From Deltaproteobacteria bacterium (GTDB lineage Bacteria; JAEEML01), in the NCBI GenBank assembly GCA_016283195.1, contig JAEEML010000029.1:1-34190 (forward strand): 34,190 nucleotides of DNA, given 5' to 3'. Positions 13,939 to 24,500 of this stretch are shown piece by piece (positions within the stretch are counted from its first letter, which is position 1; each line of letters starts with the position of its first letter). The position numbers and the translations under genes are program-made. The notes below the pieces were generated by a model. The model was not told the origin of the DNA, ran no database searches, and worked only from the letters and a program-made list of their open reading frames with translations.

Positions 13939-16932
13939 TTAATGTTCAATATATAACTTTATAAGCTGCTGAGCACGGCTGGCATCTTGGCGATGTTCCG
14001 GCTTATCAGCACATAATTCCAAGCACTTATGCAAATATGTGGCGCCCTCTTCTTTGTTGCCCATCATTAGCTTGATTTCGCCGATATAGAGTTCATAAAG
14101 AGGATTATCGTGTTCCATAATGGGGATGACGACATTCACCAGTTCTTCGGCAGCCGGGTAATTTTTCATGCGCATCATCACGGCGGCCATAAACATCACA
14201 TTGCGGATATTAGCCGGCTCAAGCATATATACGAAAGAGGCAATCAAAAGAGCATTTTCGTAATCATCTTGCTGAGCATAAGTAGCAGCAGCTTTATACA
14301 GGCTAGTTACATCGGCATCAGGTATGCCGGCTACATTGGCCAAGCTCAAATTACCGGCAGCTATTTGTTCCAAAATTTCTTTGGCCTGGCTCCTAAGCTC
14401 AGGAACAGCTAAAATATCATCGCCATTAATTGGTCTATCTTCAGCGCTCCACTCATTGGGGCGCCCTTCAAGTTGATCGGTATTGGGGCTAAGCGGCTGG
14501 CCGCCCTTCATTAGCACGATAGGTGTAACTTTGGGCCCGGTAGCACTTCTATTGAGGAGGGCCTTAGCTCTAACAATATAGGGCTGATCTTGCAGTTTTA
14601 TATCCCCAATTTTTAAAGCTTCTTCCAAAATAGCTTTGCCTTCGTCCTCTTTACCGGCAAAGATAAGACACTCGCCGCGCAGCACCATTGATGGCAGTTC
14701 AACAACATCTTGTTCATCGGCAAAATGGAGAGCTAAAGCAAAAACATCAGCGGCTTCCTGCCAATGCTTTTGGGCTTGCAACATAGCACCAAGCCCACGC
14801 CAGGCAGCCACATGAGTGGGGTCCAGCATAGTCACCAGGCCCAAAACCGGCCCGGCTTCGGCATAGCGCCCGGCTTCGTAATAAGAATAGCCGATTTGGC
14901 ACATACCGTCCAAGGTGGAGCGCTCGATACCATAAGCCTCGGCCATATTGGTGGCACCGTCTTTAACGGCGTTGATAATAAGATTGAGCTCGTCATCGGA
15001 AATATTGCCCAAAAGGCGAGCATACATCTCGGCACTTTTATCAATGGCATTTTCTTCTATGGAAACAGCTTCTACGGCCTTTTGTAACTTAGCATCCATA
15101 TAGCCGGCGCGCTGCTTTTTGCCATCAAGTACCACCAGTTTGGTGGTAGCTGTGCTCTTCTTCAAAAGTTTGGCCCGATGAATATAGGCCATGTCTTCTT
15201 TAGTGAGGCGATAAGAACCCAGATTATTTAGACTATCAAGCACTTTACGCGCTTCATCTTTTTGTCCGGCAAGGCCTAAAACTTCGCCCAGGAATACTGT
15301 ACTGGGAATATCTCTGGTACCATGATTTTCGGCTGCCAAAATGGCACGCCGATAATAGAGCTCAGCCAGTTGGTATTGCTTAGTAGCTTGGTTTACTGCT
15401 CCGAGGCCGCGCCAGGCCGGGCCATAATCAAGATCAAGATTGGTCAGCATGGCAAAAACAACGGCGGCTTTATCATATTGGCCAACCTGGTAAAACGAGT
15501 TGGCAGTTTGGCAAAGACCGTCCATAGTGGCCATATCTATATGATATACTTCGCGAAGCTGAGTGGCTCCCTCCTCCAAAATAGCGAGAGCCATATCTTT
15601 GAGCTCCTCTTCGGGAGCATTATTCACCAGCTCTTTAAAATAGGCTTCCAAATCGGCCAGACTATCCACAGATTTAAGGGCTTGCTCGGTAATACCGAGA
15701 ATTTCAACATTTTTCTTGGGCAGCTCTTTGTTGCCGGCCCCCAGAAGAACCACTTTGGGCCCGCTTTTTTGGCCAATGCTCATGAGCACTTTGGCGCGGC
15801 GCTGATAAGATATATCGGCTGCGCTTTTGGCCTTCATGGAAAGAGCCTGTTTAAGAGCCGCACTTCCCTCAGCCTGATCGCCGTTTTGCAATAAAACTTC
15901 GCCAAAAAGCACCTGGCTGGGAATATCCTGTTCACCTTGCTCTTCGGCTGCCAAAATGGCCTCACGATAGCAAATAATAGCCATTTCCGGTTGCTTATTA
16001 TTTTGCCAGACAGCACCAAGACCGCGCCAAGCCGGGTAATATTTGGGGGCAATGGTTACCACAAGAGAAAAAATGGGCTGCGCTTTATTATATTGGCCGA
16101 CTTCGTAAAAAGAGTTACCGATTTGACAAATAGCGTCTATAGTCGGGCGATCTATATCGTAAGCTTCGGCCACACTTTGCTTGTTTTCAAAAGCAGCCTT
16201 GGCCAAAATAGCCAGCTCCTCATCGCTGACACTATTTAATAAAGTTTCAAAATAATTTTGCAGCAATTCTGCCGGTGAGGAGGCCATAGCCGAAACTTCG
16301 GCCACAATGGCATTAAGACCTTCGCGATTTACCAGCGGTTTGCCACCCTTAATGAGGGCAATATGCGGACGCGGTTTATCACCGATTTGCAAGATAACTT
16401 TGGCACGCCGCAAAAAAGGTAAATCTTCCGCTTTTGAGGTGGCAGCAGCTACTGCTTCTTCTAATTCCTGCCGCCCGGCCTCGCGCTGGCCATCCAGCAT
16501 TAAACACTCACCGAGGAGAACTTTGCTTGAAAGATCCGGTTCACCGCTTTCGTCGGCAGTTGTTACTGCCTGGCGATACATGGCAATGGCCATGTCATAA
16601 TTTTTATTAACTTGAAAAACAGCACCCAAACCGCGCCAGGCTTTGGAATACTTTTCATCAAGAGAGGTGATGAGAGCAAAAATCGAGCGGGCTTGTTCGT
16701 AACGCCCGGCTTCGTAAAAAGCATAGCCGATTTGGCACATAGCAGCCACAGTACCCGGCTCAATATAGAGTGCCTCGCTCACCGAGGAAGCGCCGCTATC
16801 CAGAGCATCCTGCACCATTTCCTGCTCTTCTTCCGAGAGCTCGTTCATCATTTCGGTGAGTGTTTCTCTAAAAGCTCCGGCCAATTCTTCATCAAGTTTT
16901 GTAACACCGGCCGAGCTCATTTCTTCTACCAT
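13939..16932 (-). CDS. polymodular SycD/LcrH/IpgC-like class II T3SS chaperone (five tandem TPR modules)
   Basis: Class II chaperones bind T3SS translocators in the cytoplasm and keep them soluble before secretion; known members are about 160-aa single-module proteins. This product is about 997 aa from the chosen ATG at 16932, which has GGAGG at 16938-16942. A GTG at 17001 would add 23 odd Cys-rich residues without a good site. It contains five units about 205 residues apart (about 20-182, 222-387, 425-590, 631-792, 845-992). Each of the first four has an N-terminal helix with SxEELxxL, then CQIGxxFYEVGQYxxA, AWRGLGA (98-104, 301-307, 506-512, 710-716), a YRxAIxAAEE helix and a GExLxxxGxxxEG helix, the TPR order of SycD. 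The fifth is more divergent. Short linkers separate units. It is the first gene of the operon with five translocator-like genes. The SycD relation is read from TPR order and length; a generic TPR scaffold is the alternative. Confidence 0.75.
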   Translation of the reverse strand: MVEEMSSAGVTKLDEELAGAFRETLTEMMNELSEEEQEMVQDALDSGASSVSEALYIEPGTVAAMCQIGYAFYEAGRYEQARSIFALITSLDEKYSKAWRGLGAVFQVNKNYDMAIAMYRQAVTTADESGEPDLSSKVLLGECLMLDGQREAGRQELEEAVAAATSKAEDLPFLRRAKVILQIGDKPRPHIALIKGGKPLVNREGLNAIVAEVSAMASSPAELLQNYFETLLNSVSDEELAILAKAAFENKQSVAEAYDIDRPTIDAICQIGNSFYEVGQYNKAQPIFSLVVTIAPKYYPAWRGLGAVWQNNKQPEMAIICYREAILAAEEQGEQDIPSQVLFGEVLLQNGDQAEGSAALKQALSMKAKSAADISYQRRAKVLMSIGQKSGPKVVLLGAGNKELPKKNVEILGITEQALKSVDSLADLEAYFKELVNNAPEEELKDMALAILEEGATQLREVYHIDMATMDGLCQTANSFYQVGQYDKAAVVFAMLTNLDLDYGPAWRGLGAVNQATKQYQLAELYYRRAILAAENHGTRDIPSTVFLGEVLGLAGQKDEARKVLDSLNNLGSYRLTKEDMAYIHRAKLLKKSTATTKLVVLDGKKQRAGYMDAKLQKAVEAVSIEENAIDKSAEMYARLLGNISDDELNLIINAVKDGATNMAEAYGIERSTLDGMCQIGYSYYEAGRYAEAGPVLGLVTMLDPTHVAAWRGLGAMLQAQKHWQEAADVFALALHFADEQDVVELPSMVLRGECLIFAGKEDEGKAILEEALKIGDIKLQDQPYIVRAKALLNRSATGPKVTPIVLMKGGQPLSPNTDQLEGRPNEWSAEDRPINGDDILAVPELRSQAKEILEQIAAGNLSLANVAGIPDADVTSLYKAAATYAQQDDYENALLIASFVYMLEPANIRNVMFMAAVMMRMKNYPAAEELVNVVIPIMEHDNPLYELYIGEIKLMMGNKEEGATYLHKCLELCADKPEHRQDASRAQQLIKLYIEH
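13957..16875 (-). repeat. five tandem ~600-bp coding repeats (SycD-like modules)
   Basis: Approximate module spans are 16387-16875, 15772-16269, 15163-15660, 14557-15042 and 13957-14400. The period is about 610-615 bases, set by the recurring AWRGLGA motif. The copies are diverged at protein level, so the expansion is not recent; the last copy keeps the helix pattern but has lost the AWRGLGA and CQIG signatures. Confidence 0.7.
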
Positions 16933-17042
16933 CTGTTCCTCCATATCAGCGCAGGGCATTTTGCACGACTTCGCCGCACATTTGCCGTTATAGGCGTACA
17001 CTTATCCATATTTTCATGGTTAGCAATTACTTTGTTTGTTGG

Positions 17043-17059
17043 AATAAAAAATTTTTATT
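17043..17059. promoter_or_regulatory. AT-rich inverted repeat between divergent chaperone and htrA genes
   Basis: AATAAAAA and TTTTTATT are perfect 8-base arms around one A, midway in the 174-base gap between the divergent starts at 16932 and 17107. It may be a shared operator or part of the promoters, but no clear -35/-10 pair was found on either strand. Confidence 0.3.
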
Positions 17060-17106
17060 GTTTGTTAAAAATATGTCGCCGCCCAGCGCGGTAAAGGAGT
17101 GAAAAA

Positions 17107-18528
17107 ATGAAAAAGAGGTTTTTAATTCTTTCTTTGGTTTTGGGATTATTGGTAACGCCCTCACTTGTGACGCCGGCCAAAGCCTTTGATATTCGCGGCG
17201 GTTTTGCCGACTTGGTAGAGGGGCTGGAACCGGCAGTAATAAATGTCTTTACTACCCAGGAAATTCGCCGACGCGGCCAATTTAATATGCATGGTAGTCC
17301 CTTTGATGAATTTTTTGGCCAGGAATTCATGGAACGCTTTTTTGGCCTCCAACCCAATCAAGAGATTCCTCTTGGTAAGCGCCAGAGTCTAGGTAGCGGT
17401 TTTATTATTTCCGCCGACGGCTATGCACTCACCAATAATCATGTGGTGGAAAATGCCTCCTCAGTTACGGTAAAACTTTTGGATGAGCGGGAATTTTCAG
17501 CTAAAATAATGGGAGTAGATAAAGAAACCGATGTATCCCTTTTAAAAATAGAAACCAGCGAAAAACTGCCTTTTGTCAAATTGGGCAATAGCGACAAATT
17601 ACGCATCGGCGACTGGGTGGTAGCCATCGGTAATCCCTTTGGGCTTAACCACACTGTCACTGCCGGTATTGTTTCGGCTAAAGAGCGCATTATCGGCGCC
17701 GGCCCTTATGATCAATTTATTCAAACAGATGCCTCCATTAACCCCGGCAACTCCGGCGGCCCGCTTTTTAACTTGGACGGCGAAGTAGTCGGCATAAATA
17801 CTGCCATTATTGCTCAAGGCCAGGGCATCGGTTTTGCCATTCCCATCAATTTGGCCTCCAATGTAGTAGCTCAACTCAAAAGCAGCGGCAAGGTTTCCCG
17901 CGGTTGGCTGGGGGTGGGCATTCAGGAGCTCACGCCGGAACTGGCCGAAAGTTTTGGCCTGAAAAACAGCCAGGGCGCACTGGTAAGCCAAATCATGAAA
18001 GACAGCCCGGCCGCTAAAGCCGGCTTAAGACATGGCGATATAATAACTGCCATAAATGGCAAAAAAATAAAAAATCATAATGATTTAACTAAAGTTGTCG
18101 GCTCCTTGGCCCCTGGTTCCAAAGTCGATGTGGCTATTATTCGCGATGGCAAAAATAAGAATATTTCCATTAAATTATCCGATCGCAACAAGGGACTTTC
18201 CAGCGAAGAAGCCCAGGAAGACGAAAGCATAGGCTCAGATAACAAAGAACTGGGTTTGGAAATCGGCTCGCTCTCTCCAGAATTGCGCCGGCGCCTCCAA
18301 GTGCCGGATGATTTAAAAGGGGTGGTGGTAAATGGCGTGGCCATGAATAGCCCCTTAAGAGGCTTTTTACAGCGTGGTGATGTCATTATTTCCATCAACC
18401 GCAAAAGTATAAATAATACCGATGATTATATGTCTGCCAGCAAGGAGCTCAAAAAAGGCCAAAAACTCCTGCTCCATGTATGGCGCGGCGGCGGCGCTGT
18501 TTACCTGGTCACCAGATTACCGGAATAA
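17107..18528 (+). CDS. degP: periplasmic serine protease HtrA/DegP family
   Basis: HtrA proteins degrade or refold damaged envelope proteins. The 473-aa product has a signal peptide (1-26, cleavage after AKA), a trypsin-like domain with catalytic triad His112 (TNNHVVEN), Asp142 (KETDVSLLK) and Ser216 (NPGNSGGP), and two PDZ domains (about 260-360 and 380-470; carboxylate loop near GWLGVGIQ). The size and two PDZ domains match DegP/MucD-type members; DegQ is an equally good label. AAAGGAG precedes the ATG by seven bases. It is transcribed away from the translocator operon and converges with the Pfa operon across a 30-base gap. A link to secretion or envelope stress is plausible but only inferred. 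Confidence 0.93.
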   Translation: MKKRFLILSLVLGLLVTPSLVTPAKAFDIRGGFADLVEGLEPAVINVFTTQEIRRRGQFNMHGSPFDEFFGQEFMERFFGLQPNQEIPLGKRQSLGSGFIISADGYALTNNHVVENASSVTVKLLDEREFSAKIMGVDKETDVSLLKIETSEKLPFVKLGNSDKLRIGDWVVAIGNPFGLNHTVTAGIVSAKERIIGAGPYDQFIQTDASINPGNSGGPLFNLDGEVVGINTAIIAQGQGIGFAIPINLASNVVAQLKSSGKVSRGWLGVGIQELTPELAESFGLKNSQGALVSQIMKDSPAAKAGLRHGDIITAINGKKIKNHNDLTKVVGSLAPGSKVDVAIIRDGKNKNISIKLSDRNKGLSSEEAQEDESIGSDNKELGLEIGSLSPELRRRLQVPDDLKGVVVNGVAMNSPLRGFLQRGDVIISINRKSINNTDDYMSASKELKKGQKLLLHVWRGGGAVYLVTRLPE

Positions 18529-18558
18529 ACCAGCCTCATACATATAATCCCCAGCGTT

Positions 18559-21500
18559 CTAATCAATAGTCAGCACAAAATCAGTCATTTGATAAATATG
18601 GCGGCCGTCAACCGAGAGGAAGCCATCAGCCTTAATCAGCCCTTTTTCGGCATCAAATTCTTTAATAGATGCTTCCACCGTCACCAGAGAATCGCGCGGG
18701 ATAACCTGGCCGCGATAGAGCCACTCATGCTTGGCACCGGTCATAATGGTGGAAAATTCGCCTTGAGTGCGCCCGGTTTTCTTCAGCAGCGCGGTCTTTA
18801 GAAGTTGCAAAAAGGCTTCGAGGCCGAGGGAACCAGGCCACACCGGGTCTTCATAAAAGTGCGCTTTAAAGAACCAGCGGTCGGGCTCAACTGGAATAGT
18901 GCCGCGAATAAAGCCCTTTTTATGCGGCCCGCCTTCCGGCAACCAAACGGTGACATCACGCACCATCTGCCAGGTGGCGGTGGGCATGGGCGCGGCAGTA
19001 AGCAATGGAAATTGTTCTTTTATTTGTTCTTCAGCGGCGGTTAATTCATATATTTTGGCCTCGCGAATGCCCACTTGTTCAGCCAGAGCCGCGTCGGAGA
19101 AAAAGCCAAAATAGGTTTTGCCGTCATATATAAGCTCATTTTCTCTATACACTTTAAAAGTAAAATGCTGAATAACCATGCCGCCGCTCGCCGCCACCGC
19201 CGTAAGCACGGCATCTACCGTTAGCGTATAATCACCGGCAGTCAGCTCTTTGAGCAAGACAGCATCACCACCAAGATTGCGGAAATGCAAATCTTTATCA
19301 GAGGTTAGGCCGGAACCGACATAGGCAGCCAAAAAGCCACACGGTTGCAGGGCAATTTCCAGCAAAATGGCAAATGGTATATGGCGCTGGCGATTTTCGG
19401 CAAAATACCAATGGTCGTGCTTTACATCAAATTGGCAGCGGCAGGAAGCCGGCGCCTTCATCACAAAAGGCTCACCATGCACTTCTAAGACTCTGTCCAC
19501 CAATTGGAAAGGCGGGCGCGGCAAGCGGGCCAGCTTGCGCGTGCCATCGGCATCAAAAATGCGGTAAGGAGCGCCAAAACATTCCGAAGGATTGCCGCTG
19601 GAATAAGCCAGAATTTGTTCATAGGTAAAAGCCGGTTTTTGCAAGCTTTTTTGGCCTATTTGCCCACTTCCACGCTGCCAAAGCTCCTGCAAATTGCCCA
19701 GGGTGAGCCCGTTAAGTTGCAAGCTCATATTGCCGATTTCCACAATGGGGCGGCCATCAGCATACATTAAAGCATCGGCCAAAACATAAGGCGCTGGATT
19801 ATAGCCGATTTCTTTCAAGTGTATTTCATAAGTTACTAATTTTGTAGTGGATTTAACCTGGCCACGGCAACGGAGGCGCGAGGAGACACCGATAACCGGG
19901 GTAGAAGTCACCTGCCCTTCCTCGCCAACCCAGCCCAGGCGCAAGAGGAAAATGCGCAAAGTATGCAGGCAACATTCATACATCAGCGTGCCGGGCATCA
20001 CCTGGTCGTCCACAAAATGGCAGGTTAAAAACCACTCATCACCCCTAATGTGCGCATGGGCACGAATAAGGCCATGGCCAAAGCGGCCGCCATTTTGGTC
20101 AATATTTTCAACATAATCCACAAGATGCATCAGGCCGCCGGGAATGGTATAAGGGCGCTTTATCATTAGGCCGGCAAATTCCGCCCCAAAAGCTGTGGCT
20201 AAATCGCCCGCTCTTAAAGCCTCCACCTGGCGGTTATCCAGGCTCTCACCCTGCGGCGGAGTGACAAAATTTTGCCAGCCTTCCAGATAACCTTTGGTGG
20301 CCGCTTTCAAATCCAGCGGCCTTTCCACAATACCCTTGCCGGCGGCCAAAGCGGCCTCGGTAAAGAAACCGGCACAGCCGTCGGTCATGGAAAGCAGCGG
20401 CTTGCCGTTTACTGTAGCTTCAAAATGAAACTTAAAGAGCCACACATCACCCTGGCGGAAGAATTTTTCAATATGAATATCATAAACAATCACTTCTCCG
20501 GCTGCCGGCAATTCGCTGTGGAAAGTCACCACGGCATCCAAAAGGCGGTAAACAGCCAGGCCCTTGGTTTCTAAATCAATGCCCAGGTAGCCACTTAAAA
20601 ACAGATCGGCCTGCCCGGCTTCCACGGCTATGGCTGTGGGAATGCGCCCGCCATCGAGGTACCAGCCGTTTTTCAGCACATCATGCTCGGTCACCACGCG
20701 GCCAGAGGTCATGCTTTGCGGCTCTGCTTCTATTTTGGTAATGCGATCAACCAGCATCAAAGGCTCGGCCGGCAGGCGCACCCGGGTGGGATAACTATCA
20801 ATAGCGGCATATTTGGGACCCAGAACATCGCCAATCTTGCCAACGGCATAAGTTAGGCATTGCTCGCGAGTTAAGGCTTTCGGCACCGCAAATTGAGTAG
20901 AAATATTAAATAAAGGCTGGTAGTTATAGCTTTGAGCTGTTTGGGGAGTGCCCTTATTTTGCCCCATGAGGCCATTTAATAAATCTTGCTCCAAGAGAAG
21001 CTTTTCCATCTGCTGCGAATAAGCCAGATAAGCGCTATGGGCAGCGGCGGCGGTGAGCGAAAGATTAACCACATCATCGGCAATATTGGGCACTATTCCG
21101 CCACTTACGTTTGGCACCTGGGCAACAGCAGGTTGGGGCTTAGATATTGGGGCGGCCAAAGGAGCCACTTTTTCTTTGGGGAAATAAACTTTATGGTGAC
21201 TGGGAACCGCAATATCACCGAGTTTTGAATCATTAACCATTGGAATTTCCTTAGGAAATAATTTTTCAATCTCTACAGGCAGGTGGTGGGCGGCAAGAAT
21301 AGCCATACTCTCTAAAAGCGCTATCCACTCATCGCCGTCAACCATTATGGAAGTGGCCACATGCTCCTTCCCGGCCAAAATTTTATCAATCATGCGCGAG
21401 GCTGAGCGCCCGGGGCCCATTTCCACAAAAAAGCGGAAACCATCTTTATAAGCCTGCTCTATAACCTTTGGATAATCAAGGCCTTTTACCGCCTGTTCGG

Positions 21501-24500
21501 TTACAGATAAAGCGGCCGATTCTCTGGTTGGAATGTAGGCTTTGCCCCAAGCCGGGCTATAAATAGCCACTTCGGGGTCGGGAGTGGTTTTTAAGAGGTG
21601 CAAATCGTGATAGGCGTCATAAACTTCGTTGGTGACCGAACAATGAACCGTGGTAACACCATGCACCGGCACAAAATGAGCGCCGATAGCTTTGACAAAT
21701 TTAGCCACCTGTTCCTTTTCACCGCCGATGACACATTCATCATAACTATTGACAATTAAAAGATAGACGCGCGAAAAATCGCCAATATTTTTTTGCACTT
21801 CCTCTTTTGAGCGATTTATAACGCCCAAAGACCAATTAAGCGGAGTGCCAGCGGGGAGGCCAAAGTGGCGGGCGGCAGCCAGGCAGGGGCCGGCCAGCTC
21901 AGTGGTAAAGAGATTGCTCTTTTTTACCCGCTCTTCCATAAGAGCACGCTCGGTCCAGGTTTCCGAAGCAAAAAGCGATGCTGTTTCGCCCAAAGAATAG
22001 CCGATGCCGGCAGCAGGTTTAAGGCCCAATTCCTTCATAATGGCCCAGCCCAGGCAGCCCACGCTCACTTGGCCCAAAATCATGGCCGGATGGTCTTTAT
22101 CCAGCTCTTTTTTGCTGCCATGCCAAAGTTTTTGCGGATTTAAGCGCCCGGAAATAGAGCCATATTTTTCTTCAATCCGCCGCACCACCTGAGGGAAAGC
22201 GGCAGAGAGTTTTTGCCCCATGCCGATATAATGGTTACCGGAACCGGGCAAAGTAAAGGCCACTTTACCCTGAATAGGCTTTTTAACGTAAAAGATGCGC
22301 CCGGGAGCCAAATGCTCCAGTGTTGGCAACTCGGCATCAAGCGCCATCGAGAGCAAATGCACCAGCTCTTCACTATTTTTGGCTAAAATAGCTACCACCT
22401 CTTTGGCCGCGTAATTATATGGTGCCAGCTTGTAAGCAAGTGCCGCCAGTTCATTCAGCGGCTTTTCGGCAGTGGTGGCCATTTTCCAGAGATTTACAGT
22501 AATATCATGCAATTTTTCGATATTATCTGCCGAGATAACAAAGAGCGCCGGTTGCTCAGGAATTTGCGCAGTATTGGCCATATCGGCCGGCGGCGCGGTG
22601 AGCGTCAAATGGCCAGTTCCGCCAATAAGCGAACTATTTTGCAAAGTTAGCTTAATGCTTTGCCCAAATGGTTCGCGCTCTTTATCTAATATGGTAAGAG
22701 CTTCTTTAAGCTGAAATAGCGGAGTAGCCGCGCCGTAGCAAGGTAAGCCCGCCGGCCAAGCTGCTGCCTTATTAATAGAAGAGGAAACATCTGAAATAAC
22801 AGCTAAAATCTTTTCGCCGGCTGCCCGCGCCGCCTCTAGTGGGCGGAGCACCAGAGCCACTGCCCCGTCTCGCAAATCGCTGACACCCTGGGCAGCATAA
22901 ATAGCAGAAGTACGCACATCGGAGGGTAAATCTACCGCGCCGCAAAGGGCCCAATCAATCTCTCCGCCGGCCACGGCATGATAAGCCTGGCTAAGAGCGG
23001 TAAAGCCGGAAAGCTCTTCGCTCTCTAGGGCATAAGCCGGGCCGGCTACTTTGAGCTCACGGGCAATGCGCGAGGCCACAATACTGCCAAGCCCACCCAG
23101 AGTGCGATTGGCATTTAAGGGCGGTGAGAGGCTATCGGCCAAATCAGTGGCTAAATTTTCGGCTTCTTGCGGCGCTAACGTCCGCCCCGCCGCCGCCAGC
23201 CACCTGGGTAAATTCTCCTTTAATTTCCAGCGCAAATGGTAATTACTGGTAGTCATATCAAGAGCAATACCGATATATACGGCCCGCTTTTCCGGCGCCA
23301 CAGAGGGCGGCGCTATTTGCGCTGCAAGACTTGCCGCTTTAAGCATCATAAGCTGCTGCGGCAAGGCCTCCTTTAGCTCCAGAGGCGGAATTTTAAAGCG
23401 CCCCAGCGGCACTTTTATTTCCTCATCCGGCCCCTTTTCTTCGGCAGTTATGGCCACAATAGCCACTGCGCGCCGGGTGGCTGGCGGCGGCGGGGGCAAG
23501 GGTATGAGCGGCTCATGATATTGTTCAACAATAACATGAGCATTTATGCCGCCAAAACCAAAGCCGCTGACGGCGGCGAGACGCTGCTTGCTATCCCATG
23601 AGTCTGCCCGGCTAAGCACAGAAAAGTGGCTGTTATTTAAGTCTATTTTGGCCGCTGGCCGCTCAAAATTGGCTGTTGGCGGCAAAACGCCCTTTTCCAT
23701 AGCCATGAGCACTTTAATAAGAGCCGCGCCGCCAGCACCGGTGAGCAAATGGCCGATATTGGATTTAACCGAGCCGATGACAGCCCGCGCCGCTTTAGGC
23801 GCTCCCTGCCACATAGTTTTGAGCGAATTAAATTCCACGGCATCGCCCAGCGGCGTACCGGTGGCATGGCACTCGATAAGATCCACATTCCAGGGTTCTA
23901 ACCCAGCCATTTTATAGGCTTTTTTCATGGCAAGTATTTGGCCGTCCTCGCTGGGAGCCAAATGGTTGCCCATTAAATCATTGGAGAGCCCAAAGCCGCG
24001 AATTATGGCATATATTTTATCCCCGGCTTTAAGAGCATCGCTAAGGCGTTTCAAAACCACAAAAGCGGCGCCCTCGCCCACCACCAGGCCGTCGCCTTTA
24101 TAATCAAAAGGCGCACAAAGGCCGCTGGGCGAAAGAGCTCTGAGCTGCGAAAAGCCCATTTGCGTAAAGAGCGGATCGGGCATAGCCATACCGCCGGTGA
24201 TCACCATATCGAGCCGGCCGGCCTTGAGTTCTTCCACACCGTGACTAACGGCATAAAGCGCACTGGAGCAGGCGGCATCCAGAGTAAAACACTCACCGCC
24301 AAAGCCGAAATGGCGGCAGACAGCTGCTGCCGGCCAAGCCGTCGCCGTGCGGTAACTTGCTGTAATTTCTGTCTTTTGCTGCTTGGCTAGCCCCAGTTTT
24401 TCACATAATAGATTATTAAAATGGTCGCCTATATAATAATCAGCCAGAGCCCCAGCCCCCAAAGTTGGCAGAGCTATATTGCCAAATATTACCCCAACCC

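Noticed and set aside
16933-17001. GTG start at 17001 for the polymodular chaperone
   Set aside because: The added 23 residues are Cys-rich and odd, and the site before it is weak; GGAGG five bases before the ATG at 16932 is far better.
13939-18528. Long frames opposite the chaperone and protease genes (for example 15322-15894 and 17599-17991)
   Set aside because: They mirror the codon pattern of real genes on the other strand, lack ribosome binding sites and encode no recognisable protein.
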